Positions 36,441 to 48,489 are shown, counted from the stretch's first letter. The stretch: 64,000 nt of DNA from Stenogyne calaminthoides (GCA_037126765.1 JBBCBC010000053.1:558001-622000); one strand, 5' to 3'. The notes: generated by a model from the sequence alone, not told the origin. A program made the numbers and translations.

Positions 36441-37288
36441 ACATTTCCTTGGGAAATTCTAAGGGTTTCGAGTGCTTCACAATGTATGCTTTGAATACGA
36501 ATGAGCTCTGAAGTTTGCTTTGATTTCCCGTAACCTTGGTTGTGAACAAGGCCTTGGAATTTATAGACAACTCACTAAGAGTCTACTCTTGAAAAACTAT
36601 CCGTTGGAGAGACAGCTTCAAGGGTTTTCTTTTTTGGTTATTGATGAACGTCTATTTCTAGGGTTTGAATACACCCTTGCATGTATTAGGAAATATGCAG
36701 CCATGTAGCCAATCACCAACTTCTGTGAACTGGGAGATATCAGCCCTGACATTTCTTCAGAGATATGTCACTTTCAGTGTCAGTATAGTACGTTGTTGTC
36801 GCCTCCTCATTGGTCGAAACCTTCCTTTGAACAGAGACAAACAAAACGGCTCTATTTTAGTCAACCACACTGAACTGATATGTTCCTTAATGTTCATGAA
36901 TGCATAACATTCTATTTTTTTGTCTAAGAATGAACAAAACACTATTCAACTCGTAGTAGTTTGTTCAGGGTCTTTTGAGTCAGTACAAAAACAGTCTTCA
37001 GGATCTTTTGGTCTTTAGGATCTTCAGTCTTCACGACTCCTTTTCTTCTGGAACTTTGGTCTTCAGGATTCTTCTGAGCTACTCAGGGAACATCTGAGTC
37101 TTTTAGGCGAAATCAACAATAAACTTATTTCTACCTGATCTATATCTGCAGATTATACATAATGCAGATTATCCTGAGTCTTAATATCTATTGAAACCTG
37201 ATCCTATACTACCAAGATGTCCTGATACATGCCATACTCAGAGGTTTTGGGATCTAATCAAAATCTTTATTAAATTCATCTCCCAACA
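36441..37288 (-). repeat. C2 partial 3' LTR
   Basis: Matches C LTR positions from about 24733 to 25868 with many differences and ends CCCAACA. The PPT follows at 37289-37302. Confidence 0.75.
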
Positions 37289-39390
37289 ATTTCCCCCTTT
37301 TTTGATGATGCCAAAACCATTTTGTTACAAGCTTGCAATTACAACAAAAATAAACCTATCATCTAATCAAGTTTCAATTTCTATAGCAAGTAAGAACAAG
37401 TAAATAGCAACCATCAAATAATCAGTAAGATAATGAGAAATTATCTTTTTATCAACAAAAATCAGTAGAGTTTTTCATTAAAGCACAAAAACCATGAGTA
37501 CAAAATACAAAGGTTTATCTCTACTCTTCTGAAACATAAAAAACATCATTCATCATCTGATTCAATCTCATCTGTGGGAGGTTCCAAGTTGAACATACCA
37601 TAATACATTTTCTTCAACTCTTCCCTCTTCTGAATAGTCTGAGCATCACCTCCTGTCAGCTCAAGGTATTCAGCTTGGTCCACAAAATCAACATAGATGA
37701 AGTCGTAGTTGATCATCCCGTTCTTGAACTTAGGTGGAGGATACTTGATCTGTCCAGTTGCCTTCAACTGATATGTGTCAAACAGATTAAACCATTTCTG
37801 GCATTCATCAGTGAAGTTCTTCAGAAGATAGACGATAAAAGCATCATCTCTGTCAATAATGGATCGCGACCAGATTTGTAGGATATCATAGTTGAAAATA
37901 AACTCTCTTTTAGTTGTTTCCCACTTGTCATTCAGCTCAATTGGCATCCAATCATCCAAATGAGGCCACATCCTCTTCCTTGGCTTTGTCCATCTCCTCC
38001 TGTAGACCATCCTTTGGAATTCACCTCGGTTCCTCTTAGCTTCTTCTCTTACTTTTCTGGTCATCTCCGATCCTGACACAGAAACAGCAGCTCTTCTCAC
38101 CTTCTCCGCTTCAATCATCTTTACAGAGTTATGCCAATCCCAGTTGAGGCGCTTGGAAGATACATCATATTCTCCAAAACCTTCTCGGAATAGTTCATCA
38201 GCCTCAGAGTCTTCTTCCTTCTGTGCAGTTGTCTCCTGAGTTTCCTCTTCTTTTTCAAACTCAACAACTAACTTCCTCTGAGTAGGCTTCTTACTGACTG
38301 GCTTGACAATTTCTTTTGCTTTCCTCTTCAGGGGTTTTTCTACAAAAGCAGCAGGAGCTTTCTCAGGCATCTTCTGAGGCATCAGGATTCCATGAGCTTC
38401 CCCACGCTTACTGGATTCCTGTTCCCTCTGCCTCTTTGCCCTTTGTTCTATGACTTCCATAGCTGCCTCAGGGTGAATCATGATTTCAGGCTCTTTCCTA
38501 TTCTCTCCTCTCTGAATATTAGTAGGGAACTGTTCAATTTGCTTCTCTAAAGGAGCTAGTGTAGCAAGCTTGTCATAACTTTCCCCCTTTTTGGCATCAT
38601 AGTCTACAATGATTTGAGAAAGAGTTCTGTCCATGTGCATTTGTTCCCTTCCAATGGACCTTACTTCTGCAGCCACCTGAAAATGTTCATCCTGAATCCT
38701 TAGCAGAACATTCAACCCTGTACTGGTGTCTTCAGCAAGACCACAAAAAGTAGATTTTATTTTCTCCATGAGTGAGACACTCATCTCTTCAACAGCAGAC
38801 CTAATCAACTCTTCTGTTTTGGATTTCAGCAAATCCTCAAGCATTTTTTATCTTAGTTCAAACCTTCTTTCCATCTCAACCTTCACCTCCTTAGCAACAT
38901 CTCCCAACTTTGCATTTATCTCAATAAATTTACTATCAATGGAAGTAGATAGCAAAGTTACCTAATCAGTAGATATCATAGATGTGCTGAGGGTCTCCAT
39001 GAATTTGCCCTGAGAAGTCGGTGTCTCAACAATCTTTGACACTTCTCCCACCAGAGGCTCAAGCTTAGAAATCTGATCAACAATGGGCTCGAGCTTGGTA
39101 AGCTTCTCAATGATAGGAGTGAGATCGACAGCTGGTTGAGGAGGAATTGGAGTCTCTTCTTCAGTCTCTGTCTGTACTCCAATGTCAACAATTTAGGTTA
39201 TTGTTGAAGTAGGCTCCTGATGGGCTTCTCCATAAGTAATCAGTGGAAGTGACGAAACTTCCTGAGCCTGTTCCCCCTGAGCAGTTGCTCCAATCTCAGG
39301 CTCAACATCCTTCCTGCTCCCTTCAGGAATGTCTTTAGCATTTTTGTCCTGAGATGGACCTTGATGTGAAAGACAAACTGTTTTTATGCT
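36441..39390 (-). mobile_element. C2: truncated Sirevirus with 3' LTR piece and additional ORF
   Basis: This is the minus-strand 3' end of a Sirevirus related to C but clearly diverged: a partial 3' LTR, the PPT and most of the additional ORF. It is cut at about 36441 by the B3 LTR and near 39391 by a gypsy-like LTR. Gag and pol are absent. Confidence 0.8.
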
Positions 39391-39391
39391 C
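37546..39391 (-). pseudogene. Additional ORF of C2 (second copy, nearly open)
   Basis: One frame runs from about 39391 to the stop at 37546, with only three nonsense codons: TAA 39193-39195, TAG 38962-38964 and TAA 38848-38850. The last 432 codons (37546-38844) are uninterrupted. It has a coiled-coil region near 39000-39130 with repeated E-K-L-x-K-L-E-P-I/V units, a Lys/Arg-rich middle (K-R-K-A-K-E-I-V) and a C-terminal domain starting M-P-I-E-L-N-D-K-W that aligns with 14353-14736. Both copies end in a similar F-x-L-E-x-P-x-D tail. No membrane segment is seen. The N-terminal start found in C (M-A-P-T) is not present because the copy is truncated. Confidence 0.75.
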
Positions 39392-39395
39392 AATT

Positions 39396-40879
39396 AAAAG
39401 ACATGCACGAGTTGAAATATGTTAAAATAAAATATGAAAATTTTAAAACTGTTACTACTGATCCCTAAGGTAATGTAAAAAAAATTCTTGAATTTTTTTA
39501 AGCAACACACAAGTTTTACCAAATTTTAGCAAAAGACCTTACGCAGGCTCTGTTCGAACTTTTTTTGTAAACTTGTAAAATTCATAAGTAATAATCCACA
39601 ATTTAGATTTATATGAAAATTTTACTGTAAATAGTTTTATTTGTTAAGAGGACATTGTATAAATTTCATAAATTTTGGTCATTTGTACATTTTATGAAAA
39701 ATAATCTACTACAGACTGTATTTTCAAGGTACATGACATTAAAAATGAGCATAGCAAATTATTTTTAATAAATTATCTGCTTGAATAAAAACTAGGATTT
39801 CTTCAGAACTAATGACTTGAACTCGTGACAAGCATGCTAGAATATTTTCATGATTTGTAGGGGTGTATATGTGAATTTTACTTAATTGTTATGCCCAATA
39901 TGTCTTTTTCAAGCTAAATCGACTAGCTTTCATAGTTAGAATTGTCTCTTGTGGTATGGTGAATTCTAATATTTTTAAGTCTACTACAATTTCAGAATGA
40001 CACGTATATATTATATATATATATATGTTTATAAGAATTTATGATCACGAGGCTAAAGGATAGCTGAATGTATCGAATGAAGTACGAGATAGCTGGACTC
40101 TGAGGAGGCTTCCCCGCAACTTCCAAAATCAAGAAAGTGGGTAACATTTAATTACTTTCGCATTAGTTGGATTAATTTGTGTGTTGATATGAGCATGCAG
40201 GTCTACGGACTATGCTCTGTGTGAAATGAGTAAGCTGATGTATGTGAAATGAAGCTAATCTCTCTGTGTGAAATAATGCAAGCCGACGGGCTATGCTAAG
40301 TTGTGTGCAATAAGTAAGTTGATCTGTGTGAGATGAAGCTGAGTCAGGTCTACGGATCTTGACGTGTACTCGTATTACGTGTTAATTAGTCTTTTTAATG
40401 TGATTGTACTTAAAATGTTATTCCACTGTGCTTTCCCTCCGGGGAAGACTCATGATGCTACTTTAACTCTTTCAGGTCCTATTGACGACGGAGCGGACGT
40501 GTGACTGACTGGGGAGACTCTGTTAATCTTGCTTAAAGTGTTTTAAAAAAATTATGTAAGAAGTGCATTAAGTATTAATATGACTTAAACGGTGGGTTTT
40601 AATTATGTAAGGACTTCAAGGATAACCTGTCAACCCTTTTACACTTAGTTATAAAATATTTATGAGCACGTTAACTTACTCTTGGAATTGACCTTTTAAG
40701 TAAGTGTTTAACTTAGAAATGTGGGTAAAACACGAGTTAGGCATAAACATAATTAGGCACTCAAATAAAAAAATAAAAAATATAGCTCGTGTTTTCATGA
40801 TTTGTTCTTCCGCATTAATCAATTTATATGATAAAATTATTTCAACTTAATATGTTTTTACCCTAGTTAGGGCGCTACA
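39396..40879 (+). mobile_element. Probable Ty3/gypsy solo LTR remnant
   Basis: This is an AT-rich non-coding stretch whose right end (TTAGGGCGCTACA at 40867-40879) resembles plant Tekay/Del-type gypsy LTR ends. No PBS follows, which suggests a solo LTR. CAATT lies directly outside both proposed borders (39391-39395 and 40880-40884) and may be the target duplication. The left border lacks the expected TG, so the call is tentative. It includes short repeats around TGTGTGAAATGA (40220-40340). Confidence 0.4.
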
Positions 40880-42319
40880 CAATTGCTAAGGAGTAATCCT
40901 ATGGATCGTGCGCGCATCTGTCCTTGTCGAGTCTCGTGGTCCTTGGATTTTGCCTAGGCTGATCTAGGCCTTGGAGACCCACTAATCACTTTGGAACGTG
41001 GAAATTGGGTTTGCCCATGCGGAATAAATATAGTCCAAATTATGAAAGCTTAATTTGGGTTAGGTTTGAATTTCAGCACATTGAGATTGACTCTTTAAAT
41101 TACAAATGAATCTAGGCGTCTAGTTATCTAGGTTCAGTTATGTTTAAAGTAAAATGTAACAAATGAGTTGTTAAAGAGTTGATCTTTAATTCTGGTCAAT
41201 CCTACATTGAAATGACAATAAATGTCATAATTATCTAGAATTTATTTATGGAAGAATCCTCGTGAGATGGACGCCACTTATAATATGATGCATGCTTTGG
41301 TGTTCTGACACTTGAAATCCTATTGCATTTGCATACTTGCATCATATAGAATGCAGACAAGTTCCCCATACCATTTTTTATTCGTTGGAGCTCTACATGT
41401 TGTCGTGTTGCTTGTTTAGGGACGGAGATCGTCTTACCTTTGGGAACGTCAAGTTGATCCGTGAACACTAGCTGAGGCGAGTTTGTTTTGCGAGGAAATG
41501 TCTAACCTTAACTCATCTTTGCCTGCTATTATTATTGTTCTTGACCAGATTATTAGTTTGCTATTCTTGTACTTGCTAGAAGTAGAAAGCTAATGTTCGC
41601 CGAAAGTTTCCAAAAGAGGAAACCTTTTGAAAGTAGGAAGATTGCAAAATTTTAAGTGTAGTCTTGTGTACATTTGCAATTTTTTTCCAAATTTGTTTTC
41701 AATTTTGTTCTATTGTTTTTAAGTCATTGTTGATGCTACTATAAATCAACAATTAATATAAAAAATTCTAATTTTCTGATATATAAATATAAATATAGAC
41801 GAGTAATGTTAGACACCACAAATGATTGGTACTATTGTTATGACGATTGTGATGCTCTAGTGACATGCCATAAAATCATATATATGTTTAATTTGTACAA
41901 AGTTAGAATAGAATACTAAGAAAGATTATGTTAAGAATATTGTCCAATAAATAAAATGTTTACTGGGAAAAAAATTACATACAAATATATATAAAATTAT
42001 ATATTAAAAGATATATAATCTTCTCCTTAATCTGCTTTGCTCATCATCTACATGACCGCACAATAAATAACTGCAGACTCTATCATTTGATGAGTGGTAT
42101 CCTCTGCCTCCACAATATTTATTAAACTCGTACACGTGCAAGCTCACATGATACATTCAGTCACACGTGTATGTATTTCTGCAGACCTTGTATATTTATA
42201 CTCGTATTTTGGCTCTACCTTCTCTACTTATAAATATTATATACTAAAAATAATAGTAGTAATTAGTTTATAAGTAATTAATTAAGTATAGTATGTATTT
42301 GATTTGATCAGTTGTTTGC
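40880..42319. other. Intergenic region downstream of the bHLH gene
   Basis: I find no supportable gene or complete transposon here. A 77-codon open frame on the minus strand (41235-41468) has no recognisable motif. Near 42130-42180, about 150-190 bases past the stop codon of the bHLH gene, are two CACGTG-type motifs. Confidence 0.4.
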
Positions 42320-43638
42320 TTAATTCTGAGGCCATATATTTGGAACATTAATCTTCTGATAAAGCCCCATGTCCATTCCGTTGTAAGCAATGGGAGCATA
42401 CATCCACATGTCGTCCGAGCTTAGCAACTGCCAGAAAAAAACACAAGAAAACACACAATTAATTTTATGTTTACAATTTAAAATCGAGAAGATATTATGT
42501 GCACCATTTGTACCACACACTACTATTACTATTGTTAGTAAGGATCAACATTTTATTTATAAAATATTAGTTTTCATGTGAATTATTGAATTGAATGCAG
42601 TAAGTAAAGTACCTTGATTTGAAGCTGTAAGAACTTTACGTAGTGAACGGCCTCTTCCAGCATTGTGCTAATGTCAACCTTTGTTCCATTAGGAACAAGA
42701 GTCTGCAACATCTTCAATCTCTCATTGATTCTCTCTCTTCTTTTCTGAAATATCAATTAATTAATTAATATGAATCCATTATATGTGTTGAACGCATCGG
42801 TTGCATTTTTAACTAAAAATTTAAACCAGGCTGTTTTCCTGTATTTTTTCGCGAATCATAGAAAAAAAATGGTCGAAAAGTATTAGTTCATGTGAAAAAA
42901 GTATCATCTCATGTGATGAAGAGTATTAGTTGCATATTGAAAAAGTTTTGCTAATACTGTTCAAGTGGAAAACTAATACTTTCTTTTATATGAACTAATA
43001 CTTTTCTTCATATGAACTAATATTTTTCTTCATATGAACTAATACTTTCTCATAAGAGGTAACAATTAAGTTCTTACCCTGGCATAAAGGCTTTGGGCAT
43101 CAGTTGCAGGACTTTTGCTGCCCTTAGCTTTCCCATTCGACTCCGAATCCGAGCTGCAGGTCGTCGAGCTCTGCTCGTTGCACCCTTTCTTCTTCTTTCT
43201 CGACTGCGCGTTTCTAGAAACACGAGTCCTTTTCCCAAGGCCTTGGTCGGGCTTTGGCTCGACCTGCATTTCGTTGCAAGAATCCCCTGTTTCCGTAGGC
43301 TCTGCATTGTTGCACATTTGTGCTTTCAGCTGAAGAATTTCTTCCATCAAATCATCACCAAAAACCGGCGTAATCGAGCTCTGGTAATTCTGCGTATCCA
43401 TACTCAAAAAGTTCATATAATCATCAGCATTAACTGCAGGGCTTTCAGTGGTGTTGCTACTTTCTTGTGAAACAGAGTGACAGGGGAAAAACAGAGTTCC
43501 CTCAACTCCGGCGACATTCTGGACGGCGGCCGGGAAATCTCCTCCGTTGAAATGAAGGTGGATGTCGGAATCTTCACAAGAAAAGAGTTTGCTCAAAGAC
43601 TCCCATTCACCATCAAGAAAAGCTTCAACACTTTCCAT
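42320..43638 (-). CDS. RSL4-like: bHLH transcription factor, class II RSL (RSL4-like)
   Basis: Three exons are read on the minus strand: 43638-43078, 42744-42613 and 42427-42320, giving 187 + 44 + 35 = 266 residues. All introns have GT..AG ends (donor GTAAGAA, acceptor TTTCAG; donor GTACTT, acceptor GGCAG) and phase 0. I chose the start M-E-S-V-E-A-F-L-D-G over the longer frame because it lies just after a short 5' UTR and matches the family. The N-terminal half is acidic and serine-rich, and a Lys/Arg-rich stretch precedes S-L-Y-A-R. Exon 2 encodes the bHLH core: K-R-R-E-R-I-N-E-R-L (helix 1), loop P-N-G-T-K-V-D-I-S, and helix 2 ending V-K-F-L-Q-L-Q-I-K. Exon 3 is the tail L-L-S-S-D-D-M-W-M-Y-A-P-I-A-Y-N-G-M-D-M, typical of subgroup VIIIc RSL proteins. 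Class II RSL factors are nuclear and promote root-hair growth downstream of RHD6/RSL1. Assignment to RSL4 rather than RSL2 is less sure. No breaks are seen. Confidence 0.93.
42870..43052. repeat. Inverted and tandem repeats in intron 1 of the bHLH gene
   Basis: Units of 22 bp (GAACTAATACTTTTCTTCAT) start at about 42970, 42992, 43014 and 43036. Upstream, 42875-42950 holds the same motif in reverse orientation (GAAAAGTATTAGTTCATGTG). The intron RNA could fold into an imperfect hairpin. Confidence 0.75.
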
Positions 43639-43734
43639 TTTCGGAATAGGAGAATTAAGTTTGAAGTGGGATATGAATGAATATATGATTATTGGTGTTT
43701 TTTTATGATACTTGAAATACAAAATTATGTATCC

Positions 43735-43742
43735 TATTTATA
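43735..43742 (-). promoter_or_regulatory. TATA box of the bHLH gene
   Basis: The minus strand reads TATAAATA about 97 bases upstream of the start codon at 43638, leaving a 5' UTR of roughly 65-70 bases. Confidence 0.65.
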
Positions 43743-44154
43743 CCATTGGAGTGTGATTGACTTCAATTTAATATTGAATTATTTGTGACATACCATATTA
43801 TATTTAAAAGGGTTAGGTCCTAATTCTTTGTAACTAACCTCAGCAGTCCAATGTGGGGTACTTAAACAGGCCAAGTACAACTCATAAAAGGGGACGACCA
43901 AAGTACATGCAATTATGTCCTTTAAAAAACACTTGAACACCTCAATGACTTGCTAAAAATGCCACGTAAATAGCATGGATAATAAAAAATTACGAATTAA
44001 TCATGTATTTGTATATAAGTATTTACATTCTGTTATCGTGCTCGCCACACAAACCATGTGATTTTCGAACTATTATACAAGATAATGTTTATTCAATGTA
44101 CATCATCTAATAAATGTAGCACTATATCTTATATGCAGCAGGTGCACTATACAT

Positions 44155-44264
44155 TTATTTGTATTTAAATTACCACATAGGCAATCAGCTGATTGAGATA
44201 TTTCTACTCCACTATACATTTATTTGCATTTAAATTACCACATAGGCTATCGCTTGATTGAGAT
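44155..44264 (+). repeat. 55-bp tandem duplication
   Basis: Two units start CACTATACATTTATTTG at 44155 and CACTATACATTTATTTGC at 44210. They continue with nearly the same sequence through TGATTGAGATATTTC. Confidence 0.85.
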
Positions 44265-44690
44265 ATTTCGGCCAATCGAATCGAAAATTGAAATATTCTT
44301 TATCTTTTATAAAATATGTTATTTTATGTTGATGAGGTTTCGATTGTGGGGTCACGATCTGGGTTAGGGTTAGGATTGACGAATGCAAATCTTGAATCTT
44401 GTATTTTAAAATAGGAACTCGAAGAAGTAGGAATACTAATGATTTGAATTTAAAAAATATGATTATAGAAATAAAATATATAATTTATATTTATATTTAT
44501 ATTAATTTGGTCCGGTCTGTTTAATTTTTTATTTGTGAAAATCGAAAATCGAACCAAAATAAAGAAATTTCAACTTTCAAAATCGAAAAATCAAATTGTA
44601 ATACAAAAACCATACCAAATTTTATATATTGTTTCAATTTGACCAGTTTTTCAATTCAGGCCATTTTCGCACACTCCTACTTGAATCTTT
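44245..44690. mobile_element. Probable hAT-type MITE remnant
   Basis: A non-coding AT-rich stretch rich in GAAAATCGAAAATCGAACC motifs ends in TTTTCGCACACTCCTAC, which resembles the right ends of common plant hAT-derived MITEs. No clean terminal inverted repeat or target duplication is seen. Confidence 0.35.
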
Positions 44691-44883
44691 TAAATGGTAT
44701 TAGTTGATTTTATAAAACTACATTAGTTGTTTTTATTTAATAATATCAATTGATTTTACTAAATAAATTATTGATTTGTCAGTTTAGATGTTTTCACTAA
44801 ACAATATATGTTGTATTCATTCAAAAATATTAGTTGTGCACTTGGTTCATTGAAAACTTATTATATAAACCAAGCTTCAAATC

Positions 44884-44887
<4 letters not shown>

Positions 44888-44925
<38 letters not shown>
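44888..44925. repeat. AT dinucleotide microsatellite
   Basis: About 19 uninterrupted AT units. Confidence 0.95.
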
Positions 44926-44930
<5 letters not shown>

Positions 44931-45466
44931 ACAAGAAATTGCCGCATAGAATGGAAGGAAAACAATGATGAATGAATACACCTAATCATGTTGATGATGA
45001 CTAACAATGATCCATCATTAGTGTTAACACGATATTAATGCGGTTGGGTTAATGAAAGTGAGAAATCAAAAGAAAATAGAAAAAATAAATCAGCAATTAA
45101 GAATTGGGAGAGAACGTGGAATTAGTTTATTTAAGGCGAAAGAGGGAGGATGAATCAAGAATTAGGGGTTTGCTATTGCGAACGTGTGGATGGGCATGCC
45201 ATTTCTTAGTGTACAACAAAGCCGACATTTTCAACCGATAAACTCGCTCCTTGTCTACCTAAACCTAACTCTTGTTCCATGCCAAATTCAACTTTAAACA
45301 CCATTTCAACTTCTTAGATTATTACATCTAATGAATTTAATTTTGGATTTGCAAATAACTTTTAAAATATTTAATTCTAGAGAGCTTTTGTGACAGTCTG
45401 ACATACAAAAATCAAAATTTATCGATCAGTTAGATGAGAGCCGGTCATATCTTTTGAAGAATTTGG

Positions 45467-45940
45467 TGTAGGAATGACAATATCACCCCGACCAGCCCCT
45501 TCCCACCCTGACTCGCACTGCTTGGGTCGAACCTGCCCTATACCCATAGTGAAATGGAGCGGGTCTGGGTATTACTCAGGATCCGCTCCCCGTTTTATAT
45601 ATTAACAAATCAAAATATATGTTATATAATATATACAAATAAAATATATTTTATGTTTTTTCATATTTATTAATATGTAAATAATAATAATTCAACTTTA
45701 TAAATATTTTTAGGTCAATATGAAATGTAATATGTTATTTCAATTAATATTATCTATTGATATCAACATTTTAAATTGTAAAAAAATAAATATATATATA
45801 TATATATATAAAGACATTTAAAATGGATCGCCTCTTCCTGCCCTATGCCCTGAGTGGGTCAGACCCACCCCATGCCCCGTTTAAAGAGTGGGACGGGTTC
45901 GAGTATCTAAGTAACCGATTCGACCCATTGTTCTCCCTGC
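45467..45940. mobile_element. Probable hAT-type MITE
   Basis: C-rich ends (CCCCGACCAGCCCC near 45486; CCCACCCCATGCCCCG near 45865) surround an AT-rich centre. The termini TAGGAATGACAAT (45467) and ATTGTTCTCCCTG (45928) are roughly inverted. This is a familiar plant MITE layout. No coding capacity. Confidence 0.45.
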
Positions 45941-46154
45941 TGGTGCAGAATCTTTTTTTTAGGAACATGATATGAGAGCTTTTGCAAATAGTTTTTAAAA
46001 TATCTAATTCTAAAAGAGCCTTTGTGACCATCTCATAGAGAAATCAAAATTTATCAATTTGTTAGAAATATGTGAATCAATTAATGAGGAAGCGAGTATA
46101 ATACATGTAATTTGATAAAAATAAGTTCAGTTTAGAAGGGTGCGAGGATATTAA

Positions 46155-46270
46155 GGGCGTGTTTTGAAACACTTAAAACAACTTTTAAAAATATTTATTT
46201 TCAAAAGTTGTGAGAGAGCTTTGAAAATAAGTTCTTCTGAAAACTGTTTTAAGTGTTTCAAAACACGTAC
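46155..46270. mobile_element. Tourist-like (PIF/Harbinger) MITE
   Basis: This 116-bp element has a perfect 22-bp inverted repeat, 46159-46180 against 46245-46266 (GTGTTTTGAAACAC at the outer end). It is flanked by TAA at 46152-46154 and 46271-46273, the 3-bp target duplication expected for PIF/Harbinger. No coding sequence. Confidence 0.75.
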
Positions 46271-46639
46271 TAAGGAGTAGTTTTGACTTGGTGTCCCAAT
46301 TTATATTCACACTTTAACTCATTTTCTCAAGCAAGAATTAATTTGGAAGACACACCTACATGAAACCGTCTCACGATGAGATGGGGTATAAATTAGATAT
46401 TACCGCTTTAACATTTTGAGAGAAATTGGTGTAATTTGGGGTATATGAGTTTTTGTCTTGATTTTGAGGCATGATTCTGAGTGGAATAATTCCTATGTCA
46501 ATCCCACGACTTGCCCGTTATCTTAAATAAATAATGTAGGATAGACTAAATTTTACAGTTGAAAATACATTTTTTTTTTATGTTTTAATTGAAAATGAGC
46601 ATAGTTCACATCTCATGGTTGCATAACTTATAATATGTG

Positions 46640-46900
46640 TTTGTTATAGGTACTTTAAAAGCATTGTCAAACACTCAATTTTAGATTTGGTATTAATCTC
46701 TTCATTTTTTATTTTTTTTTGAAAAAAAATTTGTATTAATTTCTATTATGTTTGATTTTTGTCGATATTAACAATTAATTTGGGTTAAGAATTATAGGTA
46801 CTTTAAAAAGCATTGTCAAACACTCAATTTCAGATTTGGTATTAATTTCTATTATGTTTGATTTTGTCCATATTAACATTTAATTTGGGTTAAGAATGAC
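46640..46900 (+). repeat. Tandem duplication of about 146 bp
   Basis: Two copies of a stretch containing GCATTGTCAAACACTCAATT and TTTCTATTATGTTTGATTTT, followed by AATTTGGGTTAAGAAT. The first copy has a T-rich insertion. Confidence 0.8.
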
Positions 46901-48489
46901 GAAAATTTAAGATATTGTGATCGCTTAACTGAGGCTTGAAAAAAACTGGCTTCTTTGTTGATAAGGAGGAAAAACACTAAAAACAACGAGCGAAGGCTCA
47001 CTGGCTCATGGGGGATGACCTCAATACGAAGTTTTTTCAACAACTTGCTTCGACACGTAAGAAAAGAACAAGATTTTAGAGGTTGTTCACTGATGGTACT
47101 GTTTGGGTCACGACTAATAACGAAATTGAGGATGCTATTAAGCAATACTTCGAATCCCTGTTCACGGCCCTTGAAAGTCTGGCTGATATCGACTCTGTTA
47201 TTACATCAGTACATCGCGACATTATCGATGTTGATAACGTCATGCTGGTTAGCGAGTTCGACCTAGATGAATTCAGAGTGATAGTTTTTCAAATCACAAG
47301 GAAAAATCTCCTGGCCCCGATGGCTTTAATCCGGGTTTCTACAAGAAATTCTGGAATGTTATCGGTCCGGATATTGTGGCCTCGTGTATTCAATGGTTGG
47401 AATCGGGTAGTTTTTCTGAAAATCTTAACGGTACAAATGTTGTACTCAGCCCTAAGTATAAATATTCAACTTTTGTACGGGATCTACGTATGGGATTCAA
47501 CATTTTAATATTACGATATCTCGATATTTTGATATCTTATCGTAAATACTCTAAAACAATCGGGTATAAAATGGTGTAACGAATTTTTGGCATACGATAT
47601 ACAAAAATTTTAGTATGAAACAATACTTATCGAAAATTCAGTATAGTACAATATACCAATTTTTTGATATGGTATACAGTATGCAATTTTAACATATCAA
47701 AAATTTTGGTACGATAACGTATGATTTTTTAAACATAAAAAATTTCAATATGATATACGACATGATTTCGTATTCTCACTACGGTACAATAATATATGTC
47801 ACCCCTAGCATGCTTACTTTTTCAAAGTATCACAAAAATTATAAAAGTACAATATACATTTAATATATGAGACTATATATTTCCTTCAAATTTATGTGAT
47901 AGCTATGAAATTTCAATAAAATTATTGTATTAGTTCATTATTATTATTAGTTAATTAAAATTATGTTATTTTTGCTCAATAATTAATTGAACTCCATGGT
48001 CTGTTCAATCTAATTTTCGTACTATTAGTCTGTGTAATGTTATTTTTAAGCTTATTAATACGATTATTGCAAATAGTCTCAAAGTGTTTTTGCTTGATTT
48101 AATTGATCCTTATAAAACTATTTTTGTCTCTGGTAGACTTATTACGGATATTGCCTTGTTACGTTTGAGGTTTTTCACTATATGTAACATAATTTGGCTA
48201 CTATTAGTGGCTCATACGTTTTTAAGATTGATATGAGTAAACCATATAATAGAGTGGAATGAGAGTTCTTGAAACAGGTTATCCTCAGGGTGGAGTTGCA
48301 TGGGAGGTTGGTTGATATTATTACGTGGTGTGTCACTTCGGTTTCCCTTGATGTCCTTGTTAATGGGGATCCTTCTACTACATTATATCCTACTGGGTCT
48401 CTATCAAGGAGATCGCCTGTCTCCTTATTTATTCTTATTTTGTGCAAATGCCCTTCTGACTTTGATCAGAAATGATGTTAGGAAAGGAG
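46881..48489 (+). pseudogene. LINE (L1-type) reverse transcriptase remnant
   Basis: This is a plus-strand non-LTR retrotransposon RT in several frames. 46990-47370 reads through W-L-M-G-D-D-L-N-T-K-F-F and later S-P-G-P-D-G-F-N-P-G-F-Y, the conserved start of plant L1 RT. After an AT-rich insertion, 48000-48480 continues with F-R-T-I-S-L-C-N-V, F-K-I-D-M-S-K and, in another frame, Y-Q-G-D-R-L-S-P-Y-L-F-L. The Y/F-x-D-D block, endonuclease and 3' end are absent. A3 interrupts it at 48490, so the rest may lie beyond the window. Frameshifts and stops make it inactive. Confidence 0.8.
47470..47815. mobile_element. AT-rich MITE-like insertion in the LINE
   Basis: A stretch dense in GATATACGATAT-like motifs, ending in ATGTCACCCCTAG, splits the LINE RT. 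Similar sequences end plant hAT-type MITEs. The left end is not clear and no target duplication was found. Confidence 0.4.

Larger units (their letters stand above)
43743..46880. other. Intergenic region upstream of the bHLH gene
   Basis: No coding gene is supported. The stretch holds the upstream region of the bHLH gene, MITE-like elements, two AT microsatellites (44888-44925 and 45789-45810) and tandem duplications, listed separately. Confidence 0.5.

Noticed and set aside
41235..41468. 77-codon minus-strand frame as a small gene
   Set aside because: No family resemblance, no neighbouring exon and no promoter evidence.
43093..43470. Open frames of 125, 72 and 67 codons on the plus strand across bHLH exon 1
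   Set aside because: They are antisense shadows of a well-supported exon and show no recognisable domain.
43639..43722. Longer start for the bHLH protein (M-Y-F-K-Y-H)
   Set aside because: The extra N-terminal residues lie in the likely 5' UTR right after the TATA box and do not resemble the family, whereas M-E-S-V-E-A-F-L-D-G does.
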